Source: Blepharisma stoltei
Taxonomy: Eukaryota > Ciliophora > Heterotrichea > Heterotrichida > Blepharismidae
Reading direction: 5' to 3'
NCBI GenBank assembly: GCA_914767885.1
Contig: CAJZBQ010000037.1
Location: 1-64,000, forward strand
Length of the DNA stretch: 64,000 bases
Positions within the stretch are counted from its first letter, which is position 1, and the number at the start of each line of letters is the position of its first letter. This document shows, in pieces, positions 55,101-64,000 of the stretch. A program made the position numbers and the translations under genes. The notes below the pieces were generated by a model, which was given only the letters and a program-made list of their open reading frames with translations, ran no database searches and had not been told where the DNA came from.

Positions 55101-58100
55101 CTGGATCAACATGTTCTTGCGATTCAGGCTATTACTTTGACGGATCTACTTGTGTCCAATGCTCAAGCTTATGCTCCTCTTGCTCAGATTACACTGGCGA
55201 ATGCAAAACTTGCAAAGATTCGAAAATGACTATTGACTCAGCCAATAAGAAGAACTGTATATGTATCGGAGACCAGGTACTTACTCACACCTTCCGTGAG
55301 TGAACAAAAAATTTTGTTTATTTCGGAGGAGGTTAATTTTTTTTTGTAAAAAATTTTAAATATAGAATTATAAATTTTTTCCTATGAAAAGCACCATTTG
55401 GGCATGAATTGACCACGGGGTTGGGTTGCTTTTTTTGGTCCGACCAAATTAAAAATTTTTTAATCAATTTTTGGTCGGACCCAAAAAAAAGCAATCCCGT
55501 AGCCAATTCATAGCCAAATAGCGCTATTCATGGGAAATGCTATATACAAAATTATTTTTCGAAATTTTAAAAAAAATCCTAATTTACAAAAATTGGAACT
55601 AAAATAGTTTAAAATTAAATTTAGCTAGATCTAGATTTAAATTATACTAATTATCATTTATATATCGAATTTTTGTTCACTCACGGAGGGTGGGTTTTTT
55701 GGACAAAAAATAGCGATTTTTCCAATTATTTTGTTTACTTTCGGAGGGGGAATTAACAATAATATGTGTACATGCCCTGGAAGCAAACAATTTAACGGAT
55801 CTGGATGTTCTGATTGCAGCACTTTCTGTTCAAATTGCAATGTTGGCTCTAATACCTGCAACACTTGTTTAGATGGAAACAGGATGTCTCCTGTAAGCAA
55901 CACTCTAACATGTGCCTGCAAAGGAAATCAAATAGCAAATAATGATGGTTGCGGTTGTCCTTCAGGCTCTTACTTTGATAGCTCAACTTGCTCGACTTGC
56001 GGTGATTTCTGCACTACATGCACAGATATATCTGGTGTCTGCACTGCCTGTAAAAGTGATAAAATGGAAGTTAACCCTACTAATCAGAAAGTTTGTAGAT
56101 GCAAAGGAACTCAACAATATAGCTACACGCTATCCTCCTGCTACTGCCCTACTGGATACTACGATGGTTCAACTTGTCAGAGTTGCACAACTCTTTGCTC
56201 GACCTGCGACTCGACTAAATGTTTAACTTGTCAAGGTATTGCAAACCTTATAGTAGACCCTCAAAATCCAACTAACTGTGTCTGTGCGAGCGGATACAAT
56301 TGGATTACAGAATCGGGCAAGTGTGAACAATGCTCTGTTGGAACTTATTATGATGGTAACAAATGTGTTGCCTGCTTAGATAATTGTGCAAGTTGTTACG
56401 ATAGAACTGGCTATTGCAAAGCATGCAACTCAAGATTTACTCCAAGTACCATCAACCCAGCTAAATGCATTTGCAAAGGAACCCAAAAATTAACCGGATC
56501 TATATGCTCTTGTGATGTAGGGTACTACTTTGATGGAGATACATGTGTTCAATGCTCAGATTTATGCAGCACTTGTGAAGATTTAACTGGAGTATGTAAA
56601 ACATGTAAAGACTCGAAATTAATGGCATTCGACTCAAACAATAATAAAAAATGCAAATGTATTGGAGATCAGATTCTTAACGGTGATACTTGCAGCTGCC
56701 CTAGCAACAAACAATTCAATGGACTTGGGTGTTCTAGTTGTGGTGAATTTTGTAGTGCTTGTGATGTTAATAATATAGTCTGCAACACTTGTTTAGATGG
56801 AAGCAAAATGTCTCCTGTAAGCAACACTCTAACTTGTGCCTGCAAAGGGAATCAGCTTAAAACAAATACTGGCTGCACATGTCCATCAGGCTCTTACTTT
56901 GACAGCACAACTTGCTCGACTTGCGGTGATTTCTGCACTACATGCACAGATACAACTGGTATCTGCACTGTTTGTAAAGATAGTAAAATGGAGGTGGACC
57001 CTGCTAATCAAAAAGTTTGCAGATGTAAAGGAACTCAAAAATATAGCACCGTGTTGTCTTCTTGCTATTGTCCAACTGGATACTTCGATGGCTCAACATG
57101 CCAGAGTTGTACAACTCTTTGCTCGACCTGCGACTCGACTAAGTGTTTAACTTGCCAAGGTATTGCAAACCTTATAGTAGATCCTCAAAACCCAACTAAT
57201 TGTGTCTGTGCGAGCGGCTACAATTGGATTACAGCAACGGGCAAGTGTGATCAATGCTCTGTTGGAACTTACTACGATGGCAACAAATGTGCTAGCTGTT
57301 CAGATAATTGTGCAAGTTGTTATAACGGTAGTGGATTTTGTGGTGTTTGCAAAGACTCAAGAATGATGATAAGCACTAGCGAGCCAGCAAAATGCATTTG
57401 CAAAGGAACCCAAAAACTAACTGGATCAACATGTTCTTGCAATGCAGGGTACTACTTTGACGGATCTACTTGTGTCCAGTGCTCAAGCTTATGCTCCTCT
57501 TGCTCCGATTACACTGGCGAATGTCTTTCTTGCAAAGATTCGAAAATGACTATTGACCCAGCCAATAAGAAGAACTGTATATGTATTGGAGATCAGATAC
57601 TTAACAATAATATGTGTACATGCTCTGGAAGTAAACAATTCAACGGCGCTGGATGTTCTGATTGCAGCACTTTCTGTTCAAATTGCAATGTTGGCTCTAA
57701 TACCTGCAACACTTGTTTAGATGGAAACAGGATGTCTCCTGTAAGCAACACTCTAACTTGTGCCTGCAAAGGGAATCAAATAGTAACAAATGCCGGTTGC
57801 AGTTGTCCTTCAGGCTCTTACTTTGATAGCTCAACTTGCTCAACTTGCGGTGATTTATGCACTACATGCACAGATATATCTGGTGTCTGCACTGCTTGTA
57901 AGGATAGTAAAATGGAAGTTAACCCTACTAATCAGAAAGTTTGTAGATGCAAAGGAGCTCAACAGTACAATACCATAACATCCTCTTGCTACTGTCCTAC
58001 TGGATACTACGATGGCACAACTTGTCAGAGTTGCACAACTCTTTGCTCGACCTGCGACTCGACCAAGTGTTTAACTTGCCAAGGTATTGCCAACCTTATA

Positions 58101-61100
58101 GTAGACCCTCAAAACCCAACTAACTGTGTCTGTGCGAGCGGATACAATTGGATTACAGCAACGGGCAAGTGTGATCAATGCTCTGTTGGAACTTATTATG
58201 ATGGTAATAAATGTGCTGCCTGCTCAGATAATTGTGCAAGCTGTTACGATAGAACTGGTTATTGCAAAGTATGCAACTCAAGATTTACTCCAAGTACCAT
58301 CAACCCAGCTAAATGCATTTGCAAAGGAGCCCAAAAGCTAACTGGATCTACATGCTCTTGTGATGCAGGGTACTACTTTGATGGAGATACATGTGTTCAA
58401 TGCTCAGATTTATGCAGCACTTGTGAAGATTTAACTGGAGTATGTAAAACATGTAAAGACTCGAAATTAATGACATTCGACTCAAACAATAATAAAAAAT
58501 GCAAATGTATTGGAGATCAGATTCTTAACGGTGATACTTGCAGCTGCCCTAGCAACAAACAATTCAATGGTCTTGGGTGCTCTAGTTGTGGTGAATTTTG
58601 TAGTGCTTGTGATGTTAATAATATAGTCTGCAACACTTGTTTAGATGGAAACAAAATGTCTCCTGTAAGCAACACTCTAACTTGTGCCTGCAAAGGGAAT
58701 CAACTTAAAACAAATACTGGCTGCACATGTCCGTCAGGCTCTTACTTTGACAGCACAACTTGCTCGACTTGCGGTGATTTCTGCACTACATGCACAGATA
58801 CAACTGGTGTCTGCACTGTTTGTAAAGATAGTAAAATGGAGGTGGACCCTGCTAATCAAAAAGCTTGCAGATGTAAAGGAACTCAAAAATATAGCACCGT
58901 GCTGTCTTCTTGCTATTGTCCAACTGGATACTTCGATGGCTCAACATGCCAGAGCTGCACAACTCTCTGCTCGACATGCGACTCGACTAAGTGTTTAACT
59001 TGCCAAGGTATTGCAAACCTTATAGTAGACCCTCAAAACCCAACCAATTGTGTCTGTGCGAGCGGCTACAATTGGATTACAGCAACGGGCAAGTGTGATC
59101 AATGCTCTGTTGGAACTTACTACGATGGCAACAAATGTGCTAGCTGTTCAGATAATTGTGCAAGTTGTTATAACGGCAGTGGATTTTGTGGTGTTTGCAA
59201 AGACTCAAGAATGATGATAAGCACTAGCGAACCAGCAAAATGCATTTGCAAAGGAACCCAAAAACTAACTGGATCAACATGTTCTTGCGATGCAGGGTAC
59301 TACTTTGATGGATCTACTTGTGTCCAATGCTCAAGCTTATGCTCCTCTTGCTCTGATTACACTGGTGAATGCAAAACTTGCAAAGATTCGAAAATGACTA
59401 TTGATCCAGCCAATAAGAAGAACTGTATATGTATCGGAGATCAGATACTTAACAATAATATGTGTACATGCGCTGGAGGCAAACAATTTAACGGATCTGG
59501 ATGTTCTGATTGCAGCACTTTCTGTTCAAATTGCAATGTTGGCTCTAATACCTGCAACACTTGTTTAGATGGAAATAAGATGTCTCCTGTAAGCAACACT
59601 CTAACTTGTGCCTGCAAAGGGAATCAAATAGTAGCAAATGCTGGTTGCAGTTGTCCTTCAGGCTCCTACTTTGATAGCTCAACCTGCTCAACTTGCGGCG
59701 ATTTATGCACTACATGCACAGATACAACTGGTATCTGCACTGTCTGTAAAAGTGATAAAATGGAAGTTAACCCTACTAATCAGAAAGTTTGTAGATGCAA
59801 AGGAACTCAACAGTACAATACCATAACATCCTCTTGCTACTGTCCTACTGGATACTACGATGGCACAACTTGTCAGAGTTGCACAACTCTTTGCTCGACC
59901 TGTGACTCGACTAAATGTTTAACTTGTCAAGGTATTGCAAACCTTATAGTAGACCCTCAAAACCCAACTAACTGTGTCTGTGCCAGCGGATACAATTGGA
60001 TTACAGAATCGGGCAAGTGTGAACAATGCTCTGTTGGAACTTACTACGATGGCAACAAATGTGCTAGCTGCGCTGCTAATTGTGCAAGCTGTTATAACGG
60101 GTCTGGAATTTGTAAAATCTGTAAAGACCCTAATAGAATGGATCTTAGTGGAACGACATGCACTTGCAAAGGAACCCAAAAACTAACTGGATCAACATGT
60201 TCTTGCGATGCAGGGTACTACTTTGACGGATCTACTTGTGTCCAATGCTCAAGCTTATGCTCCTCTTGCTCAGATTACACTGGTGAATGCAAAACTTGCA
60301 AAGATTCGAAAATGACTATTGACTCAGCCAATAAGAAGAACTGTATATGTATCGGAGATCAGGTACTTAACAATAATATGTGTACATGCCCTGGAAGCAA
60401 ACAATTCAACGGATCTGGATGTTCTGATTGCAGCACTTTCTGTTCAAATTGCAATGTTGGCTCTAATACCTGCAACACTTGTTTAGATGGAAACAGGATG
60501 TCTCCTGTAAGCAACACTCTAACTTGTGCCTGCAAAGGGAATCAAATAGCAACTAATGATGGTTGCAGTTGTCCTTCAGGCTCTTACTTTGATAGCTCAA
60601 CTTGCTCGACTTGCGGCGATTTATGCACTACATGCACAGATACAACTGGTGTCTGCACTGTCTGTAAAAGTGATAAAATGGAAGTTAACCCTACTAATCA
60701 GAAAGTTTGTAGATGCAAAGGAACTCAACAGTACAATACCGTAACATCCTCTTGCTACTGCCCTACTGGATACTACGACGGTTCAACTTGTCAGAGTTGC
60801 ACAACTCTTTGCTCGACCTGCGACTCGACTAAATGTTTAACTTGTCAAGGTATTGCAAACCTTATAGTAGACCCTCAAAATCCAACTAACTGTGTTTGTG
60901 CCAGCGGATACAATTGGATTACAGCAACGGGCAAGTGTGAACAATGCTCTGTTGGAACTTATTATGATGGTAACAAATGTGCTGCCTGCTCAGATAATTG
61001 TGCAAGCTGTTACGATAGAACTGGTTATTGCAAAGCATGCAACTCAAGATTTACTCCAAGTACCATCAACCCAGCTAAATGCATTTGCAAAGGAACTCAA

Positions 61101-64000
61101 AAATTAACTGGATCTACATGCTCTTGTGATGCAGGGTACTACTTTGATGGAGATACATGTGTTCAATGCTCAGATTTATGCAGCACTTGTGAAGATTTAA
61201 CTGGAGTATGTAAAACATGTAAAGACTCGAAATTAATGACATTCGACTCAAACAATAATAAAAAATGCAAATGTATTGGAGATCAGATTCTTAGCGGTGA
61301 TACTTGCAGCTGCCCTAGCAACAAACAATTCAATGGTCTTGGGTGCTCTAGTTGTGGTGAATTTTGTAGTGCTTGTGATGTTAGTAATATAATCTGCAAC
61401 ACTTGTTTAGATGGAAACAAAATGTCTCCTGTAAGCAACACTCTAACTTGTGCCTGCAAAGGGAATCAACTTAAAACAAATATCTGGCTGCACATGTCCG
61501 TCAGGCTCTTACTTTGACAGCACAACTTGCTCGGCTTGCGGTGATTTCTGCACTACATGCACAGACACAACTGGTATCTGCACTGTTTGTAAAGATAGTA
61601 AAATGGAGGTGGACCCTGCTAATCAAAAAGCTTGCAGATGTAAAGGAACTCAAAAATATAGCTACACGCTATCTTCTTGCTATTGTCCAACTGGATACTA
61701 CGATGGCTCAACTTGCCAGAGTTGCACAACTCTTTGCTCGACATGCGACTCGACTAAGTGTTTAACTTGTCAAGGTATTGCCAACCTTATAGTAGACCCT
61801 CAAAACCCAACCAATTGTGTCTGTGCGAGCGGTTACAATTGGATTACAGCAACGGGCAAGTGTGATCAATGCTCTGTTGGAACTTACTACGATGGCAACA
61901 AATGTGCTAGCTGCTCAGATAATTGTGCAAGTTGTTATAACGGCAGTGGATTTTGTGGTGTTTGCAAAGACTCAAGAATGATGATAAGCACAAGCGAGCC
62001 AGCAAAATGCATTTGCAAAGGAACCCAAAAACTAACTGGATCAACATGTTCTTGCGATGCAGGGTACTACTTTGACGGATCTACTTGTGTCCAATGCTCA
62101 AGCTTATGCTCCTCTTGCTCCGATTACACTGGCGAATGCAAAACTTGCAAAGATTCGAAAATGACTATTGATGCAGCCAATAAGAAGAACTGTATATGTA
62201 TCGGAGATCAGATACTTAACAATAATATGTGTACATGCCCTGGAAGTAAACAATTCAACGGCGCTGGATGTTCTGATTGCAGCACTTTCTGTTCAAATTG
62301 CAATGTTGGCTCTAATACCTGCAACATTTGTTTAGATGGAACCAGGATGTCTCCTGTAAGCAACACTCTAACTTGTGCCTGCAAAGGGAATCAAATAGTA
62401 ACTAATGCCGGTTGCAGTTGTCCTTCAGGCTCTTACTTTGATAGCTCAACCTGTTCAACTTGCGGTGATTTCTGCACTACATGCACAGATATATCTGGTG
62501 TCTGCACTGCTTGTAAGGATAGTAAAATGGAAGTTAACCCTACTAATCAGAAAGTTTGTAGATGCAAAGGAACTCAACAATATAGCTACACGTTATCCTC
62601 TTGCTACTGCCCTACTGGATATTACGACGGTTCAACTTGTCAGAGTTGCACAACTCTTTGCTCGACCTGCGACTCGACCAAGTGTTTAACTTGCCAAGGT
62701 ATTGCCAACCTTATAGTAGACCCTCAAAACCCAACTAACTGTGTTTGCGCCAGCGGATACAATTGGATTACAGAATCGGGCAAGTGTGATCAATGTTCTG
62801 TTGGAACTTATTATGATGGTAATAAATGTGCTGCCTGCTCAGATAATTGTGCAAGTTGTTATGATAGAACTGGTTATTGCAAAGCATGCAACTCAAGATT
62901 TACTCCAAGTACCATCAACCCAGCTAAATGCATTTGCAAAGGAACTCAAAAGTTAATCGGATCTACATGCTCTTGTGATGCAGGGTACTACTTTGATGGA
63001 GATACATGTGTTCAATGCTCAGATTTATGCAGCACTTGTGAAGATTTAACTGGAGTATGTAAAACATGTAAAGACTCGAAATTAATGACATTCGACTCAA
63101 ACAATAATAAAAAATGCAAATGTATTGGAGATCAGATTCTTAGCGGTGATACTTGCAGCTGCCCTAGCAACAAACAATTCAATGGTCTTGGGTGCTCTAG
63201 TTGTGGTGAATTTTGTAGTGCTTGCGATGTTAATAATATAGTCTGCAACACTTGTTTAGATGGAAGCAAAATGTCTCCTGTAAGCAACACTCTAACTTGT
63301 GCCTGCAAAGGGAATCAACTTAAAACAAATACTGGCTGCACATGTCCGTCAGGCTCTTACTTTGACAGCACAACTTGCTCGACTTGCGGTGATTTCTGCA
63401 CTACATGCACAGACACAACTGGTATCTGCACTGTTTGTAAAGATAGTAAAATGGAGGTGGACCCTGCTAATCAAAAAGCTTGCAGATGTAAAGGAACTCA
63501 AAAATATAGCACAGTGTTGTCTTCTTGCTATTGTCCAACTGGATACTTCGATGGCTCAACTTGCCAGAGCTGCACAACTCTCTGCTCGACCTGCGACTCG
63601 ACTAAGTGTTTAACTTGCCAAGGTATTGCCAACCTTATAGTAGACCCTCAAAACCCAACTAACTGTGTCTGTGCGAGCGGCTACAATTGGATTACAGCAA
63701 CGGGCAAATGTGATCAATGCTCTGTTGGAACTTACTACGACGGCTCCAAATGTGCTAGCTGTTCAGATAATTGTGCAAGTTGTTATAACGGTAGTGGATT
63801 TTGTGGTGTTTGCAAAGACTCAAGAATGATGATAAGCACTAGCGAACCAGCAAAATGCATTTGCAAAGGAACCCAAAAACTAACTGGATCAACATGTTCT
63901 TGCGATGCAGGGTACTACTTTGACGGATCTACTTGTGTCCAATGCTCAAGCTTATGCTCCTCTTGCTCTGATTACACTGGTGAATGCAAAACTTGCAAAG
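40182..64000 (+). CDS. Giant secreted cysteine-rich repeat protein (3' end beyond window)
   Basis: ATG at 40182 (or 40197) followed by a signal peptide (FKRFLLCFIIAFMQLHAA). After a short unique region come about 25 tandem 54-residue modules (40740-44800; SCC..G.F.SS...C..CPD.NCK.CEDSGSGNTC.QC). Then longer CxxC-rich modules (CKCxGxQ...CSCP.G.FFNG..C..CG.FC..C....C..C) fill the rest. The modules resemble furin-like/growth-factor-receptor Cys-rich repeats common in ciliate surface proteins. Nine putative IESs must be removed; at every one, the joined frame reproduces the module consensus. This leaves roughly 6,400 codons within the window, with no stop reached. One extra T at about 61484 (ATATCTGG versus ATACTGG in sister repeats) shifts the frame and is probably an error. 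A secreted or surface-coat role is inferred from the signal peptide and disulfide-rich modules. Whether it is one gene or a fused tandem family is unproven. Confidence 0.8.
40740..44800 (+). repeat. Tandem 162-bp (54-codon) coding repeats, type 1 module
   Basis: About 25 copies, each with Cys-Cys, Cys-x2-Cys, NCKxCEDSG and CxQC motifs and an LKVKKT or LKIKKT linker. Some longer blocks are nearly identical at DNA level (for example 42360-42740 and 43015-43395), showing recent internal duplication. Confidence 0.9.
44913..45232. mobile_element. 320-bp MITE-type IES in the giant gene (IES 1)
   Basis: TA at 44911-44912 and 45231-45232. The left end is a hairpin of the motif (CCCCGTGACGAACAAATAAC, then TTGTTCGCTAACACGGAGGA). 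The right end is a doubled motif with CAAAATAGGGATTTTTCCAA. Excision gives FTGSL|VKPSSCCVDG, matching sister modules FTGDLIDPATCC. Confidence 0.9.
45800..46144. other. 345-bp putative IES flanked by 15-bp direct repeats (IES 2)
   Basis: AATTATTATGACTCA occurs at 45785-45799 and 46130-46144. Removing one copy plus the interior gives GNYYDS|VNLRCIPCEENCATC, a normal module. The interior is not MITE-like. Confidence 0.75.
48828..49010. mobile_element. 183-bp IES with MITE-like ends (IES 3)
   Basis: TA at 48826-48827 and 49009-49010. The left end TATCTGTGAGTAAGCAAAAA and right end CTCCATGAGTGGGAAAATTG...GGGAGAG resemble shortened MITE ends. Excision gives DTQNP|KDCVCASGYNWI, matching other modules. 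Confidence 0.85.
50109..50366. mobile_element. 258-bp MITE-type IES (IES 4)
   Basis: TA at 50107-50108 and 50365-50366. The right end is a clear hairpin (CCCCCTTCCTTAAACGAACA, then TTTGTTCGCCCACGGAAGGG). Excision gives ARMNL|SGTTCICKGTQ, matching sister NRMDLSGTTCTCKGTQ. Confidence 0.88.
50612..51044. other. Putative 433-bp IES, boundary uncertain (IES 5)
   Basis: CTTGCCCT occurs at 50604-50611 and 51037-51044. The join gives GSCTCP|IGQQFNGDKCS, matching sister CSCPIGKFFNG. There is no TA in the shared sequence. The right edge is preceded by GAACGACGCCATATTTCAAT, a motif that recurs inverted at about 51322-51340. Confidence 0.55.
51080..52211. other. Putative 1,132-bp IES containing repeats (IES 6)
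   Basis: TGA at 51077-51079 and 52209-52211. The join gives GDKCS|ECGTFCNSC, the normal module order. The interior has MITE end motifs of the TTTAAATGGAACAAAA type (51080-51160), a short CTTAGT tandem (about 51498-51522), and a long GC-richer repeat (about 51420-52120). Confidence 0.6.
51420..52120. repeat. GC-richer dispersed repeat inside IES 6
   Basis: Over 700 bp of markedly GC-richer sequence starting with the CTTAGT tandem region. No convincing coding frame. Similar in style to the repeats at 10195, 18550, 22700 and 26200. Confidence 0.5.
52641..53771. other. 1,131-bp putative IES flanked by 17-bp direct repeats (IES 7)
   Basis: TGTTTAACTTGCCAATC is present at 52624-52640 and 53755-53771. 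The join gives CLTCQS|IDHLVVDTQNP, as in other modules. The interior holds a GC-richer repeat (52730-53470) and a MITE remnant (about 53475-53745). Confidence 0.75.
54311..54461. mobile_element. 151-bp IES, internally deleted MITE (IES 8)
   Basis: TA at 54309-54310 and 54460-54461. The right half keeps CCCCAAAAAATAGGAGGATAA-like spacer sequence (interrupted) and GTTTCCTTAGGAAGAGGGATAG. Excision gives CNVNS|NVCSACIDINKMSPVSG. Confidence 0.8.
55284..55754. mobile_element. 471-bp MITE-type IES with nested hairpin (IES 9)
   Basis: TA at 55282-55283 and 55753-55754. CTCACACCTTCCGTGAGTGA at left and the doubled end (CACTCACGGAGGGTGGG...TTACTTTCGGAGGGGGAATTA) at right. Excision gives GDQVL|NNNMCTCPGSKQFNG, exactly as in uninterrupted sister modules at 57600 and 60361. 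Confidence 0.92.
55381..55533. repeat. Nested long hairpin within IES 9
   Basis: Arms of about 70 bp (from TATGAAAAGCACCATTTGGG inward, and its inverse ending at CGCTATTCATGGG) around an AT-rich loop. Both arms include GGTCCGACCAAA / TTTGGTCGGACC. It is inserted in the MITE body, so it is younger than the MITE. Confidence 0.8.
56399..64000 (+). repeat. 1,848-bp higher-order coding repeat (616 codons)
   Basis: The marker DRTGYCKxCNSRFTPSTINP recurs at 56399, 58247, 61013 and 62862; the marker RMMISTSEPAKC recurs at about 57361, 59209, 61976 and 63824. Spacings are 1,848, 2,766-2,767 and 1,848-1,849 bp. The longer spacing is one unit plus a 918-bp half unit carrying a third variant (KDPNRMDLSGTTC). 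Copies are almost identical at DNA level, so the array is young or homogenised. Confidence 0.92.

Noticed and set aside
55731-63613. Long alternative-frame ORFs rich in Ala/Leu/Val along the giant gene
   Set aside because: They are shadows of the repetitive cysteine-rich frame, repeated with the same period and without independent support.

Overview
The window is the left end of a chromosome of a heterotrich ciliate, most likely a Blepharisma-like species, and it looks like unrearranged germline (micronuclear) DNA. Three things point to the organism. (1) The first 1.77 kb is the telomeric 8-mer CCCTAACA known from Stentor and Blepharisma. (2) UGA is read as tryptophan in almost every gene: in-frame TGA falls on conserved Trp positions, and only TAA/TAG end genes. 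(3) There are 15-nt introns (GTAATTTTTAATTAG in the channel gene, GTAATAAATATTTAG in the phosphodiesterase gene). It looks like germline because genes are interrupted by AT-rich, mostly TA-bounded segments. Removing each one so that a single TA remains restores the protein frame, as expected of internal eliminated sequences (IESs). Many of these are MITE-like elements with GC-rich terminal motifs.

Layout. 1-1.77 kb: telomere, directly abutting a 5'-truncated kinase/coiled-coil/kelch gene (to 3.0 kb). 3.7-5.0 kb: decayed ubiquitin-specific protease relic. 5.7-8.2 kb (-): coiled-coil RING protein. 8.5-9.7 kb (+): AN1-AN1-C2H2 zinc-finger protein. 9.7-11.6 kb (-): CFAP20-domain protein. 11.8-14.9 kb (-): cyclic-nucleotide-regulated K+ channel. 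15.1-24.7 kb: three paralogous 7-TM-type OST-alpha/TMEM184-like genes plus a remnant, with a theta-like GST and a small basic-protein gene between them. 25.3-26.1 kb: HPRT-like phosphoribosyltransferase. 26-30 kb: repeats and several MITEs. 30.0-32.9 kb: multi-TM cyclic nucleotide phosphodiesterase. 33-38.4 kb: small unknown genes and their duplicated or decayed copies among repeats. 40.2-64.0 kb: one giant secreted cysteine-rich repeat gene, interrupted by nine putative IESs and running off the window.

Coordinates of interrupted genes are given as germline spans, and the segments that must be removed are listed separately. The channel and the phosphodiesterase are both cyclic-nucleotide related, but nothing in the sequence shows that they act together. 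Ciliate genes here are probably transcribed singly and I see no operons. Several single-base frameshifts lie at homopolymers and may be assembly errors. The strongest observations are the four-motif MITE architecture with at least three interchangeable terminal-motif families, compound IESs, and the giant repeat gene with a 1,848-bp higher-order repeat.
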